Of a DNA stretch of 64,000 nt, positions 55,001 to 64,000 are shown one piece after another. The stretch spans positions 3,534,001 to 3,598,000 of the forward strand of contig CM069871.1 of assembly GCA_036172665.1 (NCBI GenBank), given 5' to 3'. Made by a program: the position numbers and the translations under genes. A model generated the notes under the pieces. The model saw only the letters and a program-made list of their open reading frames with translations. It made no database searches and had not been told where the DNA came from. The stretch's first letter is position 1. Each line of letters begins with the position of its first letter. This stretch comes from Prosopocoilus inquinatus (lineage: Eukaryota; Arthropoda; Insecta; Coleoptera; Lucanidae).

Positions 55001-55960
55001 TACAATTCTGAATTGGTTCTTCAATTTTATTTTCCCATGAATCTGAGGGTGACGAATTTAGAACCGACAAAGTAAGAGGACTGTCGTCATCACCCAAACC
55101 CTTTCTTCTTCTTATTCTACTCAACTCATCATTTAATTCTTCTTTAGTCAGCCGTTAGTGAAACCTTCAAATTAGTTGTGTTCAACTTTCGATTGTCTCA
55201 CGAACTCGAAGGTGACGAAGAAACGTTAAAACTAAGAAGAGCCATCACCTAAACCTCTTCTTCCTATCACTTTCCCTTCTATCTTCTCTGTCAAAATTGA
55301 TCTGATCTGACGTTGAATGGTTAGTGTCAGATCTTGTACAATTCAGAATTAATTCTTCAATTTTATTTTCCCTTGAATCTGAGGGTGACGAATCTAGAAC
55401 CAACGAGGCAAGAGGACTGTCGTCATCACCCAAACCCTTTCTTCTTCTTATTCTACTCAACTCATCATTTAATCCTTCTTTAGTCAGCCGTTAGTGAAAC
55501 ATTCAAATTAGTTGTGTTTAACTTTCGATTGTCTCACGAACTCGAAGGTGACGAAGAAACGTTAAAACTAAGAAGATCCATCACCTAAACCTCTTCTTCC
55601 TATCACTTTCCCTTCTATCTTCTCTGTCAAAATTGATCTGATCATGACGTTGAATGGTTACTGTCAGATCTTGTACAATTCAGAATTTGTTCTTCAATTT
55701 TATTTTCTCGTGAATTTAATTGAATTGAAAGGCCCCAAATCTATGGCTGACGAAGGGACGTTTAAACTAAGAATTGCCATCACCTAAACGTCTTCTTCTT
55801 CTTCTTCTTCATAGCACTTTCCCCTTCTTTTTTGTTTGTAAAATTTGATCTGCTCTTGACGCTGAATGGTCAGTTGGACCTAATACAATTCAGAACTGGT
55901 TTTTCAATTTTATTTTCTCAATTTGAATTTGAAGGAGGAGAATTTACAGCTAACGAACAG
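52100..55960. repeat. CTT-rich satellite with 330/635-bp higher-order units
   Basis: Monomers of about 160 bp contain TTCTCTGTCAAAATTGATCTG, GAATGGTTAGTG, TTCAATTTTATTTTCCCATG, AAGGTGACGAA and GCCATCACCTAAACC, with runs of CTT (for example 52929-52956, 54169-54191 and 54806-54826). GATCTGATC recurs at 53699, 54028, 54664, 55299 and 55634, giving spacings of 329, 636, 635 and 335. Units from 54061 and 54696 are nearly identical over about 635 bp. Early units (52100-53000) are more diverged. Confidence 0.85.
53013..53277. mobile_element. interleaved double inverted repeat (MITE pair)
   Basis: Four related arms lie in the order 1a (53013-53063), 2a (53064-53142), 1b inverted (about 53143-53198) and 2b inverted (53199-53277). 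Arm 1 carries CAAATGGGGCTCAACTTTGA; arm 2 carries CAATGACGG and GAGCCGAAGCTTAA. All ends read TTAGG(C/T)C(C/T)AGTTTTAC or its complement. Pairing is crossed (1a-1b and 2a-2b), so both stems cannot form as simple nested hairpins. It lies inside the CTT-rich satellite. Confidence 0.8.
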
Positions 55961-56503
55961 ACATTTTCCAACGATTTTTATGTAAAATCTGATCTGATCT
56001 TGATGGTGGATGGTTGGGTAGTCTTTGTAGAACCGAGAACTATTTTCTTCAGCTTCATTTTTTGGTTGAATTTGAAAGCGGATCTACAACTACCGAAGAA
56101 ATTTTGTAAAATTAAAAAAAAATACTTAAATTAAATATCAATATTTTCCCTTCTTCTGCCTTCAAAAAATTTTTTTTGGATCTCATTTTTCCCAAGTGAT
56201 GATGTGGCCTCCATCTTATTTCTTGAATTATACGATCGTAGATGCTAAGAGCTCCAAATGGTTCCAGGTCTTTTTCTGACAAAAAAATGTAAAGGATTCA
56301 GAGGAATGGGTTCAAGCAACGACAGTCCAATTCCGATTACATTCTCCCCAAGTATTTCAGATTAGATTGAGCTGGAAATTATTTGCAAAATAAAAAACCA
56401 ACTCTTAATTTAAGTTGTACTTCTAAAAGCAAGAATGGTAAAAGAATTTGGGCTTCGCGAATAGACTTCATTTCCTATTCCTACGTTTTCAAAACTTTCT
56501 GGT
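55961..56503. other. gene-free sequence
   Basis: Edge of the preceding array, then unique AT-rich DNA. The frame 55832-56134 is derived from satellite sequence. Confidence 0.35.
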
Positions 56504-56638
56504 TTTGTAAGTACAAAGTGTTTTTAGTCTCAAACCAATCACTCTTGACTAAGCTATAAATCTATAGCGAAACGTTGAGTGTCTTCCCTTCATTCTTCTA
56601 TCCGGTTTGACATTCAAAAAACTTTGTACTTACAATTT
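56504..56638. mobile_element. small foldback with a ribozyme-like central hairpin
   Basis: Arms TTTTGTAAGTACAAAGTGTT and AAAACTTTGTACTTACAA (about 56504-56540 and 56602-56638) are inverted. Between them CACTC/GAGTG encloses TTGACTAA, a perfect GCTATA/TATAGC stem and GAAACGTT. The TGAC-stem-GAAAC layout recalls a hammerhead core but lacks CUGANGA and a proper cleavage site. Confidence 0.55.
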
Positions 56639-57797
56639 TCATCGGACAAAAACCAACTTCAATTTCTGGTTTTGAATTTGTTACATCCTTTGATAATTGC
56701 AATAAGATTTGAATAAACCAGTTTTCCAAATATATATTTCAGCTTAACTCGTTAAAGCAACGTAATTAACTATTCCAATCCAAAGGAAATCACTTTACTT
56801 TCATTATCAGTATCTGCTGCGCTGTTTTTTTTTTCTTTTTAGCGCGGGGCTATTTGTTGTCGGTTTGTTTGTAAGATTATTTACACATTCACGCGCTACT
56901 TATACGAACCCCAATACAAACACAAATTAAACGTAATAAATGATCTCAATATTTATATTACCTATACGTACTAAATGCCTATAATTTACATACATAATAA
57001 TGATTTATAGTTGTTAGCTCATGATTTACATTAAGCGGTGGTAAAACAATTAAGTGGTTTTTCCTTGGGCCTGGTGGAATAGTTTCGAATCCAGGTTGGT
57101 TCCTTTCTAATCATCATTTTTCCGCCGCCGCCCGGAATCGTTCCACTAATGCGATTTAATTAAACTTTATGGAACTAAATAACACGTGTCGGGTCATGAA
57201 TTTAACATTAAAGTGAAAACGAACGAGGGAGTGAATGAATCCGTCTCCCAACTGGTTCGATGAATTTAATTATGCGTGAATTCCTCCTCACATCCACAGG
57301 TTTTTCTTTTTCTAAAAAAAAAAAAAATATGTATATATAATTGCGTTTTACATGAATGGGAAAAACAATAATTTACCTGTCGACGCCGCTCCGGCCGCCG
57401 CGTTACATAACTTGCGCAAATTATGAAGTATAATCGCGATTACTTTTCTGCGAAACACGCGGAATATTTTAGAAGCAAAGGCTTGAGCAATAACAAATAA
57501 TTATGCATCATTCAGTGTTGTTACTTTTTTTTTCTTTTTGTTTTTGTTTGCTATCAGAGAACGCTTCATCATACAACCGGCGCGGCGCGGCGACGATATA
57601 ATTATTTATTGCTCGGCGTAATGTATTCGCATTTGTTGAACGTTTATCAGCTTCAACGCACTTATTTAATCGTTTTTTCTTTAAAGCTCTAAGCGTTGTT
57701 GAAAAAGTTGTAAATGAATGCAGCTCTCCTACATATTAATCAGTTATTTGTTTTATTTATTTTTTATTTTATTAAAATAGCAGCTCGTGGAGATGCC
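56639..57797. other. unique island with possible regulatory content
   Basis: Sequence at about 57030-57660 is non-repetitive, with homeodomain-type TAATTAAA words, an ACACGTGT E-box (57183-57190) and CG-rich patches (57122-57140, 57380-57410, 57578-57600). No gene is seen. A regulatory role is inference. Confidence 0.22.
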
Positions 57798-60340
57798 TGA
57801 AAAACACCTCAAAAGACACGTAGAGCTTAATTCATTCCGAGAAAATTATATCACCATCACACCATTTTAGAAATTCTTTGATTCATTTCACGAAGGTTCT
57901 TCTTTGGCTAGAGCAGGATAACGCGCGCCATCTATGTTTTATGTACGCATTACAAAGGATATTACTGCCTAAAATATTCGTAAGTATGCTTTAAATTGGT
58001 TTCAATCGAAAAATAAAGATTGTAACCGCGTGCTCGCGCTTAATGATCGCCGTCGTACGCACATGCCTTCAGCTTATAGTAATTTTTCAACCCGTCGGCG
58101 GAAGATGCTTGAAAAACACCTCAAAAGACACATAGAGTTTAATTCATTCTAAGAAAATGATATCACTGTCATACCATATTCGAAATTGTTTGTTTAATTT
58201 TCGAAAGTTTCGAAAGTTTTTATTTGGTTAGGACAGGATGGCGCATACTATCTATGTATGTATTATAAAGCATATATTTTCAAAAATAATCGGAAATATA
58301 CCTCACAATGAAATGAATTTATTTCATTCGCAAAAATAAAGAGTGTAACCGCATGTTCACGCTTAATGATCGTTGTCGTACGCATGTGATTTCAGACTGT
58401 ACGAATCTACCTACCCGTTGGCAGAAGAAAAACACCTCGAAAGACGCGTAGAGCTCAATTCGTTCCAAAAAAAAAACCAGATATTTTCCTAATAAGAAAT
58501 AAAAATTATGATAGCATCACACAGCATTAGAAATTGTTTGATTAATTTCACGAAAGTTTTTATTTAGTTAGAGCAGGATAACGGATACCATCTGTGTGTA
58601 TGTGTATGGCAAAGAATACTGTTGTCTAAAATATACCCTGCAATGGAGTGGATCTATTTTAAAAAAATGAATAAAATAAAAAATATAACCTCGCGATTAC
58701 GCTTAATGATCGTACACACCTTCAGAATTCGTTCGACTCGAAGACGATGCTTGAAAAACACCCCAAAACACACGTAGAGCATTATTCTTTCCAAAAAAAA
58801 ACAGCTAATAAGAAATAAAAATTATGATTTTTTTAAGAAAAACGATACCGGTTATATCTGGTTGGCAGAGGATGCTTGTAAAACACCTCAAAAGACTCGT
58901 AGAGCTTAATTCGTTCCAAAAACAGTTTTTTTTTCAATTAAAAATAATTATGATAAAATTATTATTTTTTAAGGAAAACTATATCTGGTTATGACTAGTT
59001 GGTAGAAGATGCTTGAAAAACACCTCAAAGGACACGTAGAGCTTAATTCATTCTAAAAAAAATCCAGATATTGTTTCTTTTTAATAAAAAATAAAAATTG
59101 TGATAAAATTATTATTTTTTAAGATAAACGATATCCGGTTATATCTGGTTGGCACAAGGTGCTTGAGAAACTCCTCAAAAGACTCGCAGAGCTTAATTTG
59201 TTCCACAAGAACAGTTGTTTTCTTTTTAATAATAAAAATTATGATAAAATTATTATTTTTTAAGATAAACGATATCCGGTTATATCTGGTTGGCACAAGG
59301 TGCTTGAAAAACTCCTCAAAAGACTCGTAGAGCTTAATTCGTTCCAAAGGAACAGTTGTTTTTTTTAATTAAGAATAAAAATAATGATAAAATCATTATT
59401 TTTTAAGGAAAACGATATATGAATATGACTAGTTGGTAGAAGATACTTGAGAAACACCTCAAAGGACACGCAGAGCTTAATTCTTGACAAAAAAATCCAG
59501 ATATTGTTTCTTTTTAATAAAAAATAAAAATAATGATAAAATTATTATTTTAGGAAAAACTATATTTTGTTATTTCTTGGAAATTAATAATGGTTTTCGA
59601 ATAAGCAAAAAAAAAACTTTTATAAATAATAGGAGTAATACATATTTAATAAACTTTAACTCGAAGATGTTTGAAAAACACCGCGCAAAACACACATAGA
59701 GCATTATTCATTCCAACAAAACAGATATTTTCTAATAAGAAATAGAAATTATGATAAAATTATTATTTTTTAAGAAAAACGAAATCCGGTTATATCTGGT
59801 TGGCAGAAGATGCTTGTAAAACACCTCAAAAGACACGTATAGCTTAATTCGTTCCAAAAAATAGTTGTTTTTTTTTTATTAAAAATAAAAATTATAATAC
59901 TATTGTTATTTTTGAGCACATTTTGAGAGCATTATTCATTCAAAAAATAGACATTTTTCTAGTAAGAAATAAAAATTAAGATTATTTTTTAAGAAAAACG
60001 ATATCCGGTTATATCTGGTTGGCACAGAATTCTTAACAAACGCCTCAAAAGACACATAGAACTCCATTCGTTCGAAGAAAAAGTTGTTTTTTTAAATAAA
60101 AATAAAAATTGTGATAAAATTGTTATTTTTTAGGGAAAACGATATCTGGTTATGTCTACTTATCAGAAAGTGCTTGAAAAAAAAACACCTCAAAGGACAC
60201 GTAGAGCTTAATTCATTCCAAAAAATCCCGATATTGTTTTATTTTATCTTTAATAAAAAATGAAAATTATGATAAAATTATTATTTTAGGAAAAACTATA
60301 TTTAGATTTTCAAATTTCAAAAAAAAAAATCTGGCAACTA
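57798..60340. repeat. tandem repeat shifting from about 315-bp to about 140-bp units
   Basis: The core TGCTTGAAAAACACCTCAAA then GACACGTAGAGCTTAATTC recurs at about 57798, 58110, 58427, 58752, 58878, 59014, 59164, 59304, 59449, 59672, 59814, 60034 and 60174. Early units include a long segment with AGAGCAGGATAACG, GCCATCTATG and CTTAATGATCG. Later units replace it with ATCCGGTTATATCTGGTTGG and AATTATTATTTTTTAAG. The paired frames at 59081-59347 are repeat by-products. Confidence 0.85.
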
Positions 60341-61789
60341 CGGAAGTAGGTACTTTTTTTTCTGAAATCGATTTGATTGTCTGTAGGGACCAATATTGTC
60401 AGCTTATGAAGGAGGCATACCATTTTTAAGACATTTTGTTTTATTTTGCGTAAAAGCTCTGACTACCCTTCCTCCGGTTCTGATTATTGCAGTGGTCATA
60501 TCGTATGTTTATACATTAAAAAAAAAACAAACAAACAGAAGTGGTCTTATGATAAGACCCTGCGGAACGCTCGCCTTAATTTCCGTGCAGATTTCTCCGT
60601 ATTGCGATTTTTAAATTGAAGCCTGCGTAAATAAATCATCCAACTTTTACGTAATTAATTACGATTGCGTCTGCCGCGGAATAATTTTCGAAGATAAATT
60701 TCCGCACAAGAAAAATTATACATGTTTAGTTTATGTACTGAACATTCGTAATCACGTAATTCCAAATAATTTCTGTGTTGAAATGCGTAGCGCAGCGTTG
60801 AACTGTGAAAGCAAAAATTCCTTATCGCGAATGCGTTTCAAGAGCAGTTCATATTTGACATTGAACTTGGAATGTCTGCGCCGCAGGAGATAAAGCGTCC
60901 CTAATCAGTGCGGACGTTTTAATCAGCAAAAGCATACGTTTGGCAAGAGAGAAAAAGCGAGAAGCATTTCCTTATTTATAAGTCAAACACGGCGGCTTCT
61001 AATTTATTTGCTGGTGTTGCGTAATTAGCTCTGTACGTACGTAATTGTTTATTATTTTTTTTTCTTTTTGTTTTTTGTTTTTTCTATTTTACCGAGGAGG
61101 TATGTAAAACACCGTGAAACATCTGCTTTGTGTTCCAGTCGGCTGTTTTGAGACGTTTTGCATTGAAACTTTTGTGCCTACTCTGATAAAACAATGCCGT
61201 TTATTGACAATGGCAGGAAGTCACAGTGCAGCGTGAAAAATGCGGCAAGGATAGGCTCAGCAGGAGATTGTCTCGCAATAGATTTAAAACACCAAAAATG
61301 AGGTTCTATTTATTTACATTACACTTCTTCCTGCTAAGGGTATCTGATTTTTGGGTAGAAATCAATAAATCAATCTTGAATCTAAATTTTTTGTATCGAA
61401 CCTAGATTTCTTCTTTTTTACATCCCTTCCCCCTTACTTAAAGAGTTGGCAACCAGACCATCCTTTGCTTTGACATTACCCAACAAGATTTTCTATTTTT
61501 TTTTTAGTTTTGGTCTTTTAGTATTTTCTTTTACATCCACGTACATCTAGAAGGGTCGATCAATAAATAAAATGAATAATTACGAAGGAGGAATTCATTT
61601 TGATGTCAGGTAAGGTGGCCTCCACAACCCTTCCTACTTTATCCCTGCTTGGGTCTGGTAATGGTGTCAATCAGATGCTCTGAATACTGATACGCTGATT
61701 AATACTGATTAAACTGTAGCAATAACAACCATAAAAACAATCCAAAAATCAAATTTGTGTGGACGAGGAAAGGAGAATGGGCCAATCAC
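60341..61789. other. gene-free, mostly unique sequence
   Basis: Unique GC-balanced DNA lies at about 60640-61020. The frame 60396-60614 is unrecognised. From about 61420 the sequence resembles 63650-63760 (pyrimidine-rich). Confidence 0.3.
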
Positions 61790-61935
61790 GTAATCCAAGC
61801 AGGAACCAACAATCAAATCAAAGCGACAAAGGGTTAGAACTCGATTGGAAAGAGATAACCCAACAGGCAATGAAAATTAAGGGATGGATGTCAACTTCGA
61901 CGGAATAAAACTCGACCTAATCCTCGATAAAGGAA
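61790..61935. repeat. direct repeat, copy 1
   Basis: AGGAACCAACAATCAAATCA, TTAGAACTCGATTGGAA, GTCAACTTCGACGGAATAAA and CCTCGATAAA match 63507-63645 in the same order. The two copies bracket the purine-rich array and the LINE tail. Confidence 0.7.
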
Positions 61936-62019
61936 TAAGAAGGTGGAAGAACTTAGTTATTCCTCAATTCCTCAATTCAAACTGTAGAACTGAGCATGCC
62001 AAGAACGGAATGACCAAGA

Positions 62020-62760
62020 ATGTGACAGAATGAGGAGCAAACGCGTAAGACAGCAATCCAAAATAGTCGATGCGATTGAATTTGTAAGGAAGAGGAAAGG
62101 CGATTGGAAAAGGAAAGGAGAATGGAAGAGGGAAGAGGAAAGGAGAAGTCGAGAAGGTGAAAGAATGAGGGGACATTGCGTAAGACAGCAATCCAAAATA
62201 GACGCTGCGATTAAATTTGCAAGGAAGAGGAAAGGAGAATGGAAGAGGGAAGAGGAAAGAAGAAGTCGAAAAGGTGACAGAATGAGGAGCAAACGCGTAA
62301 GACAGCAATCCAAAATAGACGATGTGATTAAATTTGTAAGGAAGAGGAAAGGCGATTGGAAAAGGAAAGGAGAATGGAAGAGGGAAGAGGAAAGGAGAAG
62401 TCGAGAAGGTGAAAGAATGAGGGGACATTGCGTAAGACGCTGCGATTAAATTTGCAAGAAATAGGAAAGGAGAATGGAATAGGGAAGAGGAAACGAGAAG
62501 TCGAGAAGGTGACAGAACGAGGAGCAAACGCGTAAGATAGCAATCTAAAATAGACGCTGCGATTAAATTTATAAGGAAGAGGAAAGGAAAATGGAAGAGG
62601 GCAGAGGAAAGGAGAAGTCGAGAAGGTGACAGAATGCGGAGCAAACGTGAAAGACAGCAATCCAAAACAGACGATGAGATTAATTTTGTAAGGAAGAGGA
62701 TAGACGAATGGGAAAAGAAAGGAGAATGGAAGAGGTAAGAAGAGAAGTCGCGATCATTAA
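62020..62760. repeat. purine-rich tandem repeat, about 116-136-bp units
   Basis: GACAGCAATCCAAAATAG or variants recur at about 62050, 62186, 62302, 62537 and 62655. Units share AAGGAAGAGGAAAGGAGAAT and GAAGTCGAGAAGGTGA. Long frames on both strands (62030-62449 plus, Arg/Lys/Glu-rich; 61964-62665 minus, Leu/Ser/Phe-rich) exist because A/G-rich repeats seldom make stops. I do not call them genes. Confidence 0.88.
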
Positions 62761-62963
62761 ATTTTGATCGTCACTGTCAATCAAAAGGTCAGTTTCGTAA
62801 GGATGAGGAAAGGAGAATGGTACAGTGGCGAGTATTAAATTTTGATAGTCACTGTCCACTGAAAGGGCAGTTTTAATTCCAAAAGTTACAACAAATGTTA
62901 TCGTCTACCAAAAAAGGGTCGAAAATTTTTAAGAAATTACTCGCGGTACTCCAAATTAAGACG

Positions 62964-63449
62964 TCAATCTCCTTCCATCGCTTTAGCCCGAAAGTCCCTA
63001 GAGGCCCATGACTTGGTTATATATTGTCGCCACTTCTTTTTCTCTGCTGTTGGCTTTACCCAGTGCGGGATTCCCATCTCAAATCTTCTTCTACTGCCTG
63101 AAACTGTCCATGAAATTCGGGGTTCATCTTTGCCTTTTCTTCCAATCACTTCTCCAATCGTTCCCTTTACCACACGTCTCAACCATCTTAATGCTTGGCT
63201 TCTGATGATTTGGCTTATAAGGGCTTTCGTGTGTACAGGCATTTTAATTCGCAGTTTGTTCTTCTTCTCCACAGTCCTTCTTCTTTCTTCTCTTCGGATA
63301 TTCCTTTCAAAGCCTTTCTTATCCATATCTCTTTCTCTTTTTCTCTTACATTCAGTTTCCGTATTTTGCATCCATCTCACCGTGGGTCTAACGACTATCA
63401 TATCAATCTCCTTACTTACTTTTAGCAAAATACAAGTCAGGACAATCAA
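62964..63449 (-). pseudogene. C-terminal tail of a second non-LTR retrotransposon
   Basis: The minus-strand frame (161 codons) contains KGFERNIRRE, LRIKMPVHTKAL, IIRSQALRWLRRVVKG, then WTVSGSRRRFEMGIPHW and KKWRQYITKSW. This order matches the C-terminal tail common after the reverse transcriptase of many arthropod LINEs (the usual form is F-E-R-K-I-L-R, R-x-N-x-E-L, Q-R-L-R-W-L-G-H-V, G-R-P-x-x-R-W, then W-x-x-x-A-x-D-R-x-x-W-R). The catalytic domain is not found upstream (above 63449). The plus-strand frame 63013-63495 is its shadow. Confidence 0.7.
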
Positions 63450-63489
63450 TGACGATCAAAATGTGTTGCTCGCGACTGTACATGCAACC

Positions 63490-63645
63490 ACGTAGGCCAC
63501 CGAGTAGGAACCAGCAGTCAAATCAAAATTGCAAAGAGGTAGAAATCGATAGGAATGAGACCACCCCATAGAACTTGAACAGTTGGGTTCAACTTCGACA
63601 GAATAAAGCTAACATATGACAAGAATGGATCGAAGCCTCGACAAA
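63490..63645. repeat. direct repeat, copy 2
   Basis: Matches 61790-61935 (AGGAACCAGCAGTCAAATCA, GGTTCAACTTCGACAGAATA, GCCTCGACAAA) with moderate divergence. A pyrimidine-rich stretch resembling 61420-61520 follows. Confidence 0.65.
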
Positions 63646-64000
63646 ACAAACCCTTTCCCTTTTGGCATTAACCAATATGATTATTTTTAGTTTACCTCAC
63701 AACATCCTTTTCTTTTCCATCTTTCTTTATCTCTACTTGAAAACAGCCGGTGCTTGAAGAGAGGTGTCATTTCTAAGAAGGGTGCTTAAAACAATAGAAT
63801 CCCAAATCCTGCTTGAGACAATGGAATTCCCAAATAATTTTGTTGATGGTTAAATAAATTTGGTTGTCACGTCTTTGGTTATAATGATTATTGAAGGAGG
63901 ATCAACCAATCACAAATTGGTGAAAATTCTTTAAAGAAAAAGTGTTTCTTTTACGTTACATTTTTGACGACCTTGTTGGACTTTTGCAATTTCTTCCGAT
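63646..64000. other. gene-free sequence at the window edge
   Basis: Nothing recognised. Confidence 0.3.

Noticed and set aside
57050..57105. TTCGAATCC box resembling a tRNA B box
   Set aside because: No A box at the right distance and no cloverleaf can be drawn from the surrounding bases.
62030..62449. 139-codon plus-strand Arg/Lys/Glu-rich open frame
   Set aside because: Same array; the frame breaks where units vary in length and there is no start context or homology.
61964..62665. 233-codon minus-strand open frame
   Set aside because: It lies wholly within the A/G-rich tandem array. The peptide is a repeating Leu/Ser/Phe-rich string and the plus strand is open over the same region, so base bias explains it.

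Overview
This is an AT-rich stretch of eukaryotic nuclear DNA, most likely from an insect or another arthropod. The basis is indirect: decayed non-LTR retrotransposons, miniature inverted-repeat elements of hAT, Tc1/mariner and possibly piggyBac type, and many low-copy satellites. I cannot name an order or species. There are no operons, rRNA genes, tRNA genes or CRISPR arrays. Most long open frames are by-products of tandem repeats or low-complexity DNA. Only one stretch (39981-40283, minus strand) behaves like a host protein-coding exon, and I do not recognise its protein.

Layout. 1-4.2 kb: T-rich low-complexity DNA, then a 93-bp tandem array interrupted by a piece of satellite. 4.2-8.9 kb: an ATCGAT-rich patch, a foldback, and a satellite with alternating 110/159-bp spacing. 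9.0-9.5 kb: a candidate solo LTR. 10.1-11.9 kb: a 443-bp x4 array. 13.6-15.7 kb: a 428-bp x5 array. 17.8-21.7 kb: A-rich then T-rich repeats with a small TTAA element. 21.8-22.3 kb: a palindromic TA-flanked MITE. 24.6-25.4 kb: a 140-bp x6 array. 27.2-28.7 kb: repeats with an 800-bp palindrome. 30.2-33.1 kb: a decayed CR1/Jockey-type LINE interrupted by a hammerhead-ribozyme element. 34.3-36.1 kb: a dispersed repeat, an LTR-like end and a hAT MITE. 37.5-39.1 kb: a purine-rich array. 40-41.7 kb: the candidate exon, hairpins and CpG-rich unique DNA. 42.5-44.9 kb: a 449-bp array. 46-47.1 kb: the fullest copy of the dispersed repeat. 49.7-51.1 kb: a 457-bp x3 array. 52.1-56 kb: a CTT-rich higher-order array. 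57.8-60.3 kb: a repeat whose period changes from about 315 to about 140 bp. 62-63.5 kb: a purine-rich array and the tail of a second LINE.

The most interesting item is a complete type I hammerhead ribozyme motif on the minus strand at 30642-30710. It lies in an element whose monomer repeats every 312 bp, which is the organisation of retrozymes and of Penelope-like element termini. Rearranged relatives sit near 4.2, 8.8 and 24.3 kb. By my coordinates the tandem arrays occupy about 23 kb of the window. Between them lie short unique, GC-balanced islands that may be regulatory. All calls come from reading the sequence; no database search or folding program was run.
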